From Gallionella sp. UBA4737 (lineage in GTDB: Bacteria > Pseudomonadota > Gammaproteobacteria > Burkholderiales > Gallionellaceae): 12,233 nt of DNA. The stretch lies in assembly GCA_002403995.1 (NCBI GenBank), contig DHIV01000107.1:1-12233 (forward strand). Direction: 5' to 3'. Position numbers and translations under genes: made by a program. The notes beneath the pieces were generated by a model that was given only the letters and a program-made list of their open reading frames with translations, was not told the DNA's origin and searched no databases. Positions 1 to 7,137 of this stretch are shown in pieces (position 1 is the first letter of the stretch; each line of letters opens with the position of its first letter).

Positions 1-1
1 C

Positions 2-436
2 GAGATGCGCAACCGCTCGCTCGGCTTCGTGTACCAGTTCCATCATCTGCTGCCGGAATTCACCGCGCTGGAGAACGTCGCGATGCCGCTGCTGATCCGC
101 GGCATGAAACGCGCCGAGGCCGCGCCGCGCGCCGCCGCGATGCTGGAACAAGTGGGGCTGGCGCAACGCCTGGAACATCATCCTTCCGAACTGTCCGGCG
201 GCGAACGCCAGCGCACTGCGGTGGCGCGCGCGCTGGTAACAGAGCCGGCTTGCGTGCTGGCAGACGAGCCCACCGGCAATCTCGACCGCAACAGCGCTCA
301 GGCGCTGTTCGACCTGATGCAACTGCTCAATGAGAAGCTCAACACCAGCTTCATTGTGGTGACACATGATATGGAGTTGGCAAAACGGATGCAGCGCCGC
401 CTGCATCTGGTGGACGGGATCTTGCAGCCAGTTTGA
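2..436 (+). CDS. lolD: Lipoprotein-releasing system ATP-binding protein LolD (3' part)
   Basis: ATPase subunit of the LolCDE inner-membrane ABC transporter, which extracts mature lipoproteins from the inner membrane and hands them to LolA for delivery to the outer membrane. The gene is cut by the left window edge; the frame is open back to base 2, and the N-terminus with the Walker A motif is missing. Visible in order are the Q-loop region (FVYQFHHLLPEF), which is very characteristic of LolD rather than other MacB-like ATPases, the ABC signature LSGGERQR, Walker B with D-loop (VLADEPTGNLD) and the H-loop histidine in VVTHD. The stop is at 434-436. The next gene converges on it, so lolD is the last gene of its operon; lolC or lolE would be expected upstream. 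No convincing terminator follows. Confidence 0.93.
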   Translation, partial: EMRNRSLGFVYQFHHLLPEFTALENVAMPLLIRGMKRAEAAPRAAAMLEQVGLAQRLEHHPSELSGGERQRTAVARALVTEPACVLADEPTGNLDRNSAQALFDLMQLLNEKLNTSFIVVTHDMELAKRMQRRLHLVDGILQPV

Positions 437-499
437 TTATTGACGCAGTCCGTGTTTATCCGGACGCCATGCTTGCGGGGCTGGAATATTACGTCTCTT

Positions 500-994
500 C
501 TAAAAATGCTCCATCACGATGGCATAGGCTGGATCAACGCTTTGCTTGCCCAGCATAAAGCTGAACTTGCTGCCGTCATCCGCGACAACGGCGATGTATT
601 GCAGCAAGTTGTTGTTATGCATCTTGAGCTGCACAATATTCGGGTAGCCTGTCCAAAGCGCAGGTTCGTAACGTTGCTGTTTTTTGTTCCATACCGCAAA
701 CAACATGCGCTTGTCAGTCAGCAATAACACGCCCTCATACGACGGATAGGCCTCCAACTCTCCTTCCATGAAAGTGCCGTCCACAAGTTCGGTCCAGGAA
801 GAAAACAGCAGTTGCTCATTTTTTTCCAGTGTGCGGCTGTAAGTCGGGTCAAAATCGGGCGCACCGATGGGGCCATAACTCTTGCAGCCAGATAGCAGCA
901 TCGCGGCACATAGCAGCAGTATCAGACTCAACCCTGACATGGCAGCGTTACGCGAGGCTGCGGGATAATTATTAGTTGATTTCATTGCGGCCAC
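500..994 (-). CDS. Small lipoprotein with PH/GRAM-like domain
   Basis: Predicted 164-residue lipoprotein of unknown function. A hydrophobic signal segment ends in the lipobox LLSGC, with the acylated cysteine at residue 37 from this start. Mature residue 2 is Lys rather than Asp, so the general +2 rule favours the outer membrane. The remainder is one compact domain. EGVLLLTDKRMLFAVW, followed by alternating beta strands with a YIAVVADDG turn and a C-terminal helix, resembles bacterial PH/GRAM-like folds (strand, 'LTDKRL.F', strand). That assignment is by eye. Start choice is uncertain: ATG at 994 or 985 both lack a good ribosome binding site, and the second would place the cysteine at residue 34. 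The gene converges with lolD across a 63-base gap. A promoter candidate lies at 1028-1056, so it is probably monocistronic. Confidence 0.75.
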   Translation of the reverse strand: MAAMKSTNNYPAASRNAAMSGLSLILLLCAAMLLSGCKSYGPIGAPDFDPTYSRTLEKNEQLLFSSWTELVDGTFMEGELEAYPSYEGVLLLTDKRMLFAVWNKKQQRYEPALWTGYPNIVQLKMHNNNLLQYIAVVADDGSKFSFMLGKQSVDPAYAIVMEHF

Positions 995-1027
995 ATCCAG
1001 AAAGTGGTTATGAAACTCGGATACCAG

Positions 1028-1056
1028 ATTCTAAGGTACCTGGCATATGTAGGCAA
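1028..1056 (-). promoter_or_regulatory. Candidate sigma70 promoter for the PH-like lipoprotein gene
   Basis: Read on the minus strand, a -35 box TTGCCT (1051-1056, 4 of 6 to consensus) and a -10 box TAGAAT (1028-1033, 5 of 6) are separated by exactly 17 bases. Transcription would start near 1021, giving a leader of about 27 bases to the ATG at 994. It lies in the 86-base gap between the DUF2062 stop and the lipoprotein start. This is a pattern match only. Confidence 0.4.
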
Positions 1057-1080
1057 ACACAAAGGAAATTGCGCTCACCT

Positions 1081-1641
1081 TCAGGATCTTTTCTTCTGTT
1101 TTCTGCCTTCCATTCTTTTCTGTCTTGCACGCCATCTCCACATCACTGCCACACGCCACGCCACACGCACCGCAAAATACCCGATGATCGCCAGACTCGA
1201 GGCAAGCAAGAGCAACCCGACCAATAAAGGTTCGCCGAGCATCACCATCCAGTCCCACAATTCGTGCGCCATGTTTTGCCAATGCAATTCCGGAAATGAC
1301 GGTTGCACCACCACGCCGCTTTGCGCACCGCTGATCCATGCGCCAAGCTCATAGGCAACCAGATACAGCGGCACGATGGTGAACGGGTTGGTGTATAGCG
1401 TGGTGATCAGCGCCACGGGCAGATTGACGCGGAACAGCACGGCCAGCAATGCGGCGGAAATCATCTGCAACGGGCCGGGGACCAGCCCGCAAAAAAGTCC
1501 CACTGACACGCCACCCGCCACCGAACGGCGATGCAAATGCCACAGATTGGGATATTGCAACCAATGACCAAAAGGCTTCAGCCAGCGGTGGCTTTTCACC
1601 GTTTCGTGGGGCGGCAGGAACTTGTGGATAAAATTTCGCAT
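1081..1641 (-). CDS. DUF2062 domain membrane protein
   Basis: A 186-residue inner-membrane protein of the DUF2062 family, biochemical role unknown. Family traits visible are the N-terminal WLxPxG-like region before the first helix, the segment RSVAGGVSVGLFCGLVPGP (about residues 39-57) and the conserved TLYTNPFTIVPLY stretch (about residues 82-94), followed by a last hydrophobic helix near residues 135-158. The C-terminus is strongly basic (about residues 164-186, rich in Arg and Lys) and is probably cytoplasmic; its DNA is purine-rich on the coding strand. It is divergent from comEC with only 29 bases between starts, so their promoters must overlap each other's 5' regions. A TAGAAT hexamer lies 6 bases before the ATG, but no -35 box fits it. 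Confidence 0.88.
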   Translation of the reverse strand: MRNFIHKFLPPHETVKSHRWLKPFGHWLQYPNLWHLHRRSVAGGVSVGLFCGLVPGPLQMISAALLAVLFRVNLPVALITTLYTNPFTIVPLYLVAYELGAWISGAQSGVVVQPSFPELHWQNMAHELWDWMVMLGEPLLVGLLLLASSLAIIGYFAVRVAWRVAVMWRWRARQKRMEGRKQKKRS

Positions 1642-1670
1642 GCCCCAATTCTATCCCCATGCGCTAATCT

Positions 1671-4049
1671 GTGCGCATGGTTCTCTTCACCCTCTTCTTC
1701 ACGATCGGCGTGTGGCTGCTGCAACAGCAGGCCTTGCTGCCTGATTTTGTCTGGGCATGGCTGCTGCCCGGCTTTGCGCTCGCGCTGCTGATCCCGGCCA
1801 AGCCGCTGGCGCTGCGCGCTGCACGCACCTTGCTCCTGGCCGCTTTCGCCTTGGGCCTCGGCTTCTATCACGCCGCATGGCAAGCCGAACAACGCCTCTC
1901 CGTCGTGTTGCCGGATGAATGGCAGGGGCGCGATATCGAGGTGACCGGAGTCGTAGCCGAGTTGCCGCGCAAATTCCAGCAGGGTTTGCACTTCAGCTTC
2001 GATGTGGAAAGAATCCTGACGCCGCAAGCCAGCGTGCCAAGACACATTTACCTCAGCGCCTATTACGATCAGAAATCCGCTCCGCTTGCACTGCATGCCG
2101 GGGAGCGCTGGCAACTCACGTTGCGCCTCAAGCAACCGCATGGCAGCAGCAACCCGCACGGCTTCGATTTTGAAATGTGGGCGCTGGAGAACAATGTGCG
2201 CGCAGTGGGATATGTGGTCAACAAAGCGGATAACAAGCTCCTGTCTGCACGGGCCGAGGGGTTCAATTACCGTATCGAGAGCTGGCGCGAAGCAGTTCGC
2301 GACAAGTTCAACGCCACGCTGGGCAGCGCCCCCTATGCAGGCGTGCTGAGCGCGCTGGCCATAGGCGACCAGAGCAGCATCCCGGCAACGCAATGGCAGG
2401 TGTTCACGCGTACCGGCGTGAACCATCTGATGAGCATCTCAGGCTTGCACATCACCATGCTCGCCAGTCTGGGTTTCGCGCTCACCTACTGGCTGTGGCG
2501 GCGCAGCACGCGCCTTACCCTGTTGCTACCGGCGCGCAAGGCCGCCGCGTTGGCAGCATTGCTGATCGCACTCGGCTACGCGCTGCTGTCCGGTTTTGCG
2601 GTACCGGCGCAACGCACCGTGTACATGGTAGCCTCCGTCGCAATCGCACTATGGCTGAACCGCAATTTTTCGCTGGCCCAGATACTCGGCATCGCGCTGC
2701 TCGGCGTGCTGATTCCCGACCCGTGGGCAGTGTTGTCGCCCGGTTTCTGGCTGTCGTTCGGCGCAGTGGCATTGATCCTGTATGTCACGGCATATCGCCT
2801 GAAACCCTCGCATTGGCTGATGGAATACGGCAAGGTGCAATGGGCGATGACCATCGGCCTGGTTCCGATGCTGCTCGGTCTTTTCCAGCAGGTCTCGCTG
2901 GTCTCGCCCGTCGCCAACGCGTTCGCGATTCCGCTGGTGAGTCTGGTCGTCGTGCCGCTGACTTTGCTGGGCGCAGTGCTACCCCCATATTTCAGCAATT
3001 GGGACGCGCCGCTGTGGCTGGCGCACAGCGTGATGGACTGGACGATGGCATTGCTGGAATGGCTGAACGGCCTGCCACTGGCGGTATGGACACAACATGC
3101 GCCGCCCGCGTGGAGCATAGTTGCCGGCATGCTGGGCGTATTGTGGATACTGCTGCCGCGGGGTTTTCCGGCACGCTGGCTGGGTTTTGTGTTGCTGCTG
3201 CCGATGTTCCTCAACACACCGCAACCGCCCGCTCAAGATACCCTGCGCCTGATCATCTTCGATGTAGGGCAAGGCCTGGCGGTCGCCGCGCAAACCCGGC
3301 ATCACGCGCTGCTATACGATACCGGCCCGGATTTCAGCGATGGCGCAGACAGCGGCAATCGTATCCTGGTCCCGTCGTTGCGCGCGATGGGCATCGCCAG
3401 GCTTGACGGACTGATACTCACTCACGACGACACCGATCACACCGGTGGCGCAGCTTCTGTGATGCAGGCCATGCCGATAAGCTGGCTTTTATCTTCGCTG
3501 CCGGATGGGCACCCGCTGCTACATCTGGCGTCAGATAAACGGCGCTGCCTGGACGGGCAATCGTGGCAATGGGACGGAGTGAATTTCGAAATACTGCATC
3601 CTGATGCGGCCAGCTACGCCGATGCGAATATCCGCGACAATAACAGAGGCTGCGTGTTGCGCATCAGCATCGGCGATCAGCATATTTTACTGACCGCAGA
3701 TATTGAAAAAGACTCCGAACGACAGCTGCTCAAGGAACACTCAGACAAACTGCCAGCGGCATTGCTGGTCGTGCCGCACCATGGCAGCAAGACCTCATCC
3801 ACAGAACGATTCGTTGCCGCCGTGCATCCCGGCTATGCCGTGTTTACCGCAGGCTATCGCAACCGCTTCGGCCATCCAAAGCAAGAGATCGTGCAACGCT
3901 ACGCTGGCAACGGTGCAGAGCTGCTGCGCTCGGATGGAGACGGCGCGGTACTGGTCAAGATGGATGCCCATGGCCTGGAGATAGAACGCTACCGCAAAAC
4001 ACATAGGCGATACTGGATGCACTCTATGCAACTCGCGGGGAATGAGTGA
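1671..4049 (+). CDS. comEC: DNA internalization competence protein ComEC/Rec2
   Basis: Polytopic inner-membrane protein forming the channel through which single-stranded DNA enters the cytoplasm during natural transformation. At 792 residues it is full length for the Gram-negative family. Domains in order: N-terminal membrane segments with a soluble DUF4131-type (OB-like) region (about 1-190), the Competence membrane domain (about 215-490) with its hallmark SISGLHI (255-261), and a C-terminal metallo-beta-lactamase-like domain (about 525-770). The last contains FDVGQG (530-535), DTG (550-552), THDDTDHTGG (584-593), LTADIE with Asp677 and VPHHGSK (701-707), so the metal-binding and nuclease-like motifs look intact. 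The start is GTG 1671; ATG 1677 two codons on is equally possible, and neither has a clear Shine-Dalgarno. The stop is at 4047-4049. The pilus and other com genes are not in the window, so competence itself cannot be judged. Confidence 0.95.
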   Translation: MRMVLFTLFFTIGVWLLQQQALLPDFVWAWLLPGFALALLIPAKPLALRAARTLLLAAFALGLGFYHAAWQAEQRLSVVLPDEWQGRDIEVTGVVAELPRKFQQGLHFSFDVERILTPQASVPRHIYLSAYYDQKSAPLALHAGERWQLTLRLKQPHGSSNPHGFDFEMWALENNVRAVGYVVNKADNKLLSARAEGFNYRIESWREAVRDKFNATLGSAPYAGVLSALAIGDQSSIPATQWQVFTRTGVNHLMSISGLHITMLASLGFALTYWLWRRSTRLTLLLPARKAAALAALLIALGYALLSGFAVPAQRTVYMVASVAIALWLNRNFSLAQILGIALLGVLIPDPWAVLSPGFWLSFGAVALILYVTAYRLKPSHWLMEYGKVQWAMTIGLVPMLLGLFQQVSLVSPVANAFAIPLVSLVVVPLTLLGAVLPPYFSNWDAPLWLAHSVMDWTMALLEWLNGLPLAVWTQHAPPAWSIVAGMLGVLWILLPRGFPARWLGFVLLLPMFLNTPQPPAQDTLRLIIFDVGQGLAVAAQTRHHALLYDTGPDFSDGADSGNRILVPSLRAMGIARLDGLILTHDDTDHTGGAASVMQAMPISWLLSSLPDGHPLLHLASDKRRCLDGQSWQWDGVNFEILHPDAASYADANIRDNNRGCVLRISIGDQHILLTADIEKDSERQLLKEHSDKLPAALLVVPHHGSKTSSTERFVAAVHPGYAVFTAGYRNRFGHPKQEIVQRYAGNGAELLRSDGDGAVLVKMDAHGLEIERYRKTHRRYWMHSMQLAGNE

Positions 4050-4076
4050 TAGGCAAGAATATATTTTCATTGTTGA

Positions 4077-4113
4077 CCGGATGCACGAATGCTGAAAACT
4101 GTTTGGCATCCGG
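4077..4113. repeat. 8-bp perfect inverted repeat upstream of the first 84-residue gene
   Basis: CCGGATGC (4077-4084) and GCATCCGG (4106-4113) are exact inverted copies separated by 21 bases. Imperfect pairing continues outward (GTTGA before the left arm, GGTCCAAC just beyond the right). There is no T-run, so it does not look like an intrinsic terminator for comEC. The right arm overlaps the candidate -35 box, which would suit an operator, but no regulator is known. Confidence 0.5.
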
Positions 4114-4132
4114 GCGGTCCAACCGTTATCAT
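4103..4132 (+). promoter_or_regulatory. Candidate sigma70 promoter for the accessory block
   Basis: A -35 box TTGGCA (4103-4108, 5 of 6) and a -10 box TATCAT (4127-4132, 5 of 6) are separated by 18 bases. Transcription from about 4139 would leave a leader of about 30 bases before the ATG at 4169. The position fits a shift from comEC to an independently transcribed unit. Pattern match only. Confidence 0.38.
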
Positions 4133-4168
4133 GCCGAACAAAATTTCCAGGCCGATTGCTCTGCCCGT

Positions 4169-4423
4169 ATGCTGAACCTGATCCTTTCCACCATAGTATT
4201 CTTCGTCGCCGCATGGTTTGCCAACCGCTATCTGGACGAACAGGGAATACCCAAGGGCATGACGCGCGGTGTGCTGGTGTTTGTACTCGCCTCCCTGGTG
4301 TCATGGGGTGCGGGTGAAATGGTGGACTGGGCACAGGTCAAAATCGAGGGGCCGCAAGCGGCAGCGCAAAGCTCTGGCGATTTATCCCTGCTCCTGAAGG
4401 CGGTTGGTCAACAGCAACCCTGA
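4169..4423 (+). CDS. 84-residue two-helix membrane protein, copy A
   Basis: Small inner-membrane protein that I do not recognise as a named family. Residues 4-19 form a first hydrophobic helix. A polar loop, YLDEQGIPKGMTRG (21-34), follows, then a second helix at about 35-54 (VLVFVLASLVSWGAG). The tail (55-84) is soluble and ends GQQQP. A second copy at 7138-7392 has the same length and 58 of 84 identical residues (69 percent, counted by eye, no gaps). Its loop differs at only two positions, and the divergence concentrates at 65-79. That paralog justifies starting here rather than at the upstream in-frame GTG (4046), which overlaps the comEC stop. No good Shine-Dalgarno is visible. The gap to the next gene is 46 bases, so they are probably cotranscribed. 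Confidence 0.8.
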   Translation: MLNLILSTIVFFVAAWFANRYLDEQGIPKGMTRGVLVFVLASLVSWGAGEMVDWAQVKIEGPQAAAQSSGDLSLLLKAVGQQQP

Positions 4424-4469
4424 CCGGTTTGCAGGCATAACAGGACAGAGACAAAAACAATTCTCAACG

Positions 4470-5378
4470 ATGGGTATGATCATGAAATCAAGTGCGGCCA
4501 TTCTAATGTTCGGATTAACCAGTCTGGCCGGCCCGGCTTTCGCAGATGCAGGTACATCTTCGGCGGATAAACCCCAGCGTGCTGCAGTCAGCGTGGGCGT
4601 ATATGCCCGGCATTCCGGCGGCAGGATCGTCTATCACTATCGCGTAACCAACTACAGCCAGCAGAACATTACCGCTGTTTCGATCGGGCGCGATAACCAG
4701 AATGACGCGAATCCCGATAACGATATCAATGAACTGTCTGATCTCCCGTCGGGGTGGAATTCCAAGCTGGGCATCCCCTCAACCAGCGCCAACTCGCCCA
4801 CAGGCTGGCATGTCAGCGTGATCGCGCCGGAAGAGAACGCAACCCACGCCATCGCCTGGGAACCCATGAACGACCGCTCCCCCAGGATTCTTACCGGTCA
4901 AACCGTAAACAAGATGAGTGTTACCCTGGATAATCCCGATAACCACTATCTAAGCGGTCATGCGCTGGTCACTTATGCCGACGGGAACCCCGCAAATCTT
5001 ACGGTTCCGCTCGATCGGCTCGACTTTACTCCACCCAGTCTCACGGTCATTCTGAGCCCGGACACACTTGTGGCGCAGAACGACAAGCTCGTAGCCATCA
5101 AAGCGTTTTTCATTGTGAAGGACGATTACGATCGCTTGCCTGAGATCAAACTCGAGTCCATCACCGCCAACGAGCCTTTGGGAGCCAGCGACATCCGCGA
5201 TGCAAGCATCGGTCTTGATGACCGGTATTTCAAATTTCTCGCCGAAAACAAAAGCCCGGCTGGGCGCATTTATACAGTGACTTATTCGGCAACCGATGCT
5301 TCCGGCAACCAATCCATAGCTTCCGCCACGGTGACGGTGACAAAACCACCCACGCCGGCATCTGCGCCGCACGATTAA
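4470..5378 (+). CDS. Secreted protein with C-terminal Ig-like domain
   Basis: Predicted exported protein of 302 residues, function unknown. A signal peptide (residues 1-25) has Lys6, a hydrophobic core and an AFA cleavage site before DAG. The mature N-terminal part (about 35-185) is beta-rich and polar, with YHYRVTNYS, IGRDNQNDANPDNDINEL and SGHALVTYADG; I do not recognise it. Acidic Asn/Asp clusters there (about 72-90) could bind calcium, which is speculation. From about 188 to 292 the sequence resembles bacterial Ig-like/HYR-type domains, opening with PPSLTVILSP and closing with RIYTVTYSATDASGNQSIAS. The C-terminus (KPPTPASAPHD) is a short proline-rich tail without a sorting signal. Three in-frame ATGs (4470, 4476, 4482) compete; the last gives a slightly shorter signal peptide starting MKSSA. 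It lies between copy A and the propeller lipoprotein. Confidence 0.78.
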   Translation: MGMIMKSSAAILMFGLTSLAGPAFADAGTSSADKPQRAAVSVGVYARHSGGRIVYHYRVTNYSQQNITAVSIGRDNQNDANPDNDINELSDLPSGWNSKLGIPSTSANSPTGWHVSVIAPEENATHAIAWEPMNDRSPRILTGQTVNKMSVTLDNPDNHYLSGHALVTYADGNPANLTVPLDRLDFTPPSLTVILSPDTLVAQNDKLVAIKAFFIVKDDYDRLPEIKLESITANEPLGASDIRDASIGLDDRYFKFLAENKSPAGRIYTVTYSATDASGNQSIASATVTVTKPPTPASAPHD

Positions 5379-5742
5379 GATGATACGAAAAACGGGACCA
5401 GGAGCGAATAGGGACGACACACGACCGCGGGAGTGATGGCGCCGAAGCTTGCTCAAAGTTCCTTCGCAGCATATCCCCCAAGAATATGCAACCGGACGCA
5501 TGACATACCGGGGTGCCATACCGGTATCGGTAACATCTGGTAACGAATGTTGCTTTCATTTTGTTTCACGGTCATGTATCGTTCCTGCCGTTTTAAGGCA
5601 TGGATTATGGTAATTTTTGCGGGGTCAGATGCCCGGGTTTCCGGCAGCGATTTCAATGCCGCAATGCGTTTCAGGAAATCTGTTGCATCGTAGAATCGGC
5701 ACCGCGAAAACCGCAACAAAAACCCCTTCAAGGAATTCAACA
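5379..5742. other. 364-base intergenic region without a convincing gene
   Basis: No clear + strand gene lies between the Ig-like protein and the propeller lipoprotein, and I see no terminator. It contains the perfect 10-base palindrome ATACCGGTAT (5518-5527) with near-repeats TACCGG and GGTAAC around it. On the minus strand a 40-codon frame (5575 to 5453, starting MTVKQNES) has AGGA seven bases before its ATG, but there is no other support, so I do not call it. TAGAAT at 5691-5696 (5 of 6 to a -10 box) with a weak GTTTCA at -35 (5668-5673, 17-base spacer) could drive the downstream gene with a leader of about 40 bases. Confidence 0.5.
5730..5734 (+). promoter_or_regulatory. Shine-Dalgarno AAGGA fixing the GTG start at 5743
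   Basis: AAGGA lies 8 bases before GTG 5743. It decides the start of the propeller lipoprotein: the next upstream in-frame ATG (5617) would add 42 residues before the signal peptide and bury the lipobox. Confidence 0.75.
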
Positions 5743-7110
5743 GTGAAAAAATTGGTTTGCATGTTAATCGTTGCAATGGTGACACCCTTGCTCAGCGGAT
5801 GCTTCGGCAAGGGATCATCCGCACCTCCCCCATCGAATTTCAGTGCCACTGCGGGAGATGGCAGAGTGGTGCTCACCTGGACCCCCAGCCTCGGTGTCGA
5901 CTACTGGCTATTCACTGCGACCGATCCCAGTCTCACCGCGTTCAATTGGACCGGCTTGCCCAATGCGCATGCATACATCAACGCCACTACACCGTATTAC
6001 ATGTGCGGCTTGTTTAATGGGACGCAATATTATTTTGCGGCCAATGGCCGGACCAACGGCGGGCCCGGAGGGCCAAGCAGTCCGACCATCCCCACGACGA
6101 TTCCTCCCTACAACGCCAGTGCTGCTGCTTGGACTGCCGTTTCACCTGCTAGCGGCGTGCCATCAACCACTAATCTTTATGGCGTCGGATACACGAGTCT
6201 GACGACCTGCGGGAATATTGCCACTATCAGTGCCACCGGCAGTTTTGCCGCCGTCGGTGCTGTCGGCGCGATCTTTACCAGTCCCGACGGGATAAGTTGG
6301 ACCAGCCAAACTCCGTCAGGATTTACATCCGACCTTTATGCGGTGACCGGCTACGCCGCCAATCAGAACAACCCGACCAATTCAGCACTGCGCTGGATTG
6401 CCGTTGGCGATGGAGGTGCCTCAATCTATAGCACTGATGGTATCAATTGGATAAACGGGAGAGCCTACACTGCGAGTAATCCGGCACTACGTTCCATAAC
6501 ACACGTTGCGGGAACTTATACCGCTGTGGGCGATTTGGGAACGATACTCTCGACTACTGACGGGACTACCTGGACCACTCATAGTTCTGGGCTGACCACT
6601 AGCCCGCTCCCTAACCTGAACGGAGTGACTCATGGCGGCATCTATGTTGCAGTGGGCGACGGCGGAACAATACTGACCAGTAGCGATGGCAACACTTGGG
6701 CAGTCAAAACACCAACACTTCCGATTTCCAGTAATCTCCGCCAAGTGACTTCCTTCATCAGCAGCTACGGCAGTATCTATGTAGCGGTAGGTGATGCTGG
6801 CACAGTTGTTACCAGCAAAGATGGCGGCGTCACATGGGTTACACAAACTGTCATAACAGGAAACAATCTGGTCGGTATCGCTGCGGAGTCCCAGTATGTG
6901 GCCAATCCCGCCGCAGATACTTCACTCGGTTTCATTTCAACTGCGCAGTTTGTGGCAGTCGATAACAGCGGCAATGCTTATACCAGCGTGAATGGCTACA
7001 CTTGGTCAAACCTAATCCCCACCAATGCAACCGGCCTAAATGCGTTGGTCAGCAGCGGTTTCGGCTACGTTGCAGCTGGCAACGCCGGTGCAACCGCATA
7101 TGCCTTCTGA
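5743..7110 (+). CDS. Lipoprotein with fibronectin III domain and seven-bladed Ycf48-like propeller
   Basis: Predicted 455-residue lipoprotein from GTG 5743. The signal peptide begins VKKLVCML and ends in the lipobox LLSGC with acylated Cys20; mature position 2 is Phe, so the outer membrane is likely. Residues about 29-120 look like fibronectin type III (PSNFSATAGDGRVVLTWTP, then FNGTQYYFAANGRTNGG). From about 125 to the end are repeats of the form (Y/F/W)xAVGxxGxxxTSxDGxxW, starting near residues 168, 218, 259, 301, 346, 403 and 442. The seventh lacks its last strand, while AAAWTAVSPASG (about 127-138) just before the first repeat could supply it, closing a seven-bladed ring. The repeat type matches the PSII assembly factor Ycf48/sialidase-like fold, which in non-phototrophs occurs in uncharacterised exported proteins; a photosynthetic role is not implied. 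GC content looks lower than in comEC by eye. It is probably cotranscribed with copy B, 27 bases downstream. Confidence 0.85.
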   Translation: MKKLVCMLIVAMVTPLLSGCFGKGSSAPPPSNFSATAGDGRVVLTWTPSLGVDYWLFTATDPSLTAFNWTGLPNAHAYINATTPYYMCGLFNGTQYYFAANGRTNGGPGGPSSPTIPTTIPPYNASAAAWTAVSPASGVPSTTNLYGVGYTSLTTCGNIATISATGSFAAVGAVGAIFTSPDGISWTSQTPSGFTSDLYAVTGYAANQNNPTNSALRWIAVGDGGASIYSTDGINWINGRAYTASNPALRSITHVAGTYTAVGDLGTILSTTDGTTWTTHSSGLTTSPLPNLNGVTHGGIYVAVGDGGTILTSSDGNTWAVKTPTLPISSNLRQVTSFISSYGSIYVAVGDAGTVVTSKDGGVTWVTQTVITGNNLVGIAAESQYVANPAADTSLGFISTAQFVAVDNSGNAYTSVNGYTWSNLIPTNATGLNALVSSGFGYVAAGNAGATAYAF

Positions 7111-7137
7111 CATTCACGAAAGACTGTTCGCGCGGCC

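Noticed and set aside
448..465. GTCCG-N8-CGGAC as a lolD terminator
   Set aside because: The stem is only 5 bp with no T-run after it, too weak to call.
1596..2426. A 276-codon minus-strand open frame spanning the DUF2062 and comEC 5' regions
   Set aside because: It is antisense to comEC and overlaps the start of the DUF2062 gene, with no motif in the product.
2393..3406. A 337-codon + strand open frame inside comEC in another frame
   Set aside because: It overlaps the Competence domain of comEC completely, and its product is Arg/Ala-rich with no domain; comEC motifs prove the other frame.
4046..4168. Upstream GTG start extending the first 84-residue protein by 41 residues
   Set aside because: The paralog at 7138 begins at the equivalent Met and has no such extension; the extra residues precede the first helix without forming a signal, and the candidate promoter and inverted repeat lie inside them.
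5617..5742. ATG 5617 as start of the propeller lipoprotein
   Set aside because: It would place 42 residues before the signal peptide; GTG 5743 has AAGGA at 8 bases and yields a standard lipobox at Cys20.
6244..7107. Regular repeats read as a CRISPR array or DNA tandem repeat
   Set aside because: The periodicity is at protein level (propeller blades with varied codons and 39-57 residue spacing); there are no identical DNA units.
5743..7110. Photosystem II assembly role suggested by Ycf48-like repeats
   Set aside because: No photosynthesis genes are present, and the fold is widespread in exported proteins of non-phototrophs; only the fold is supported.
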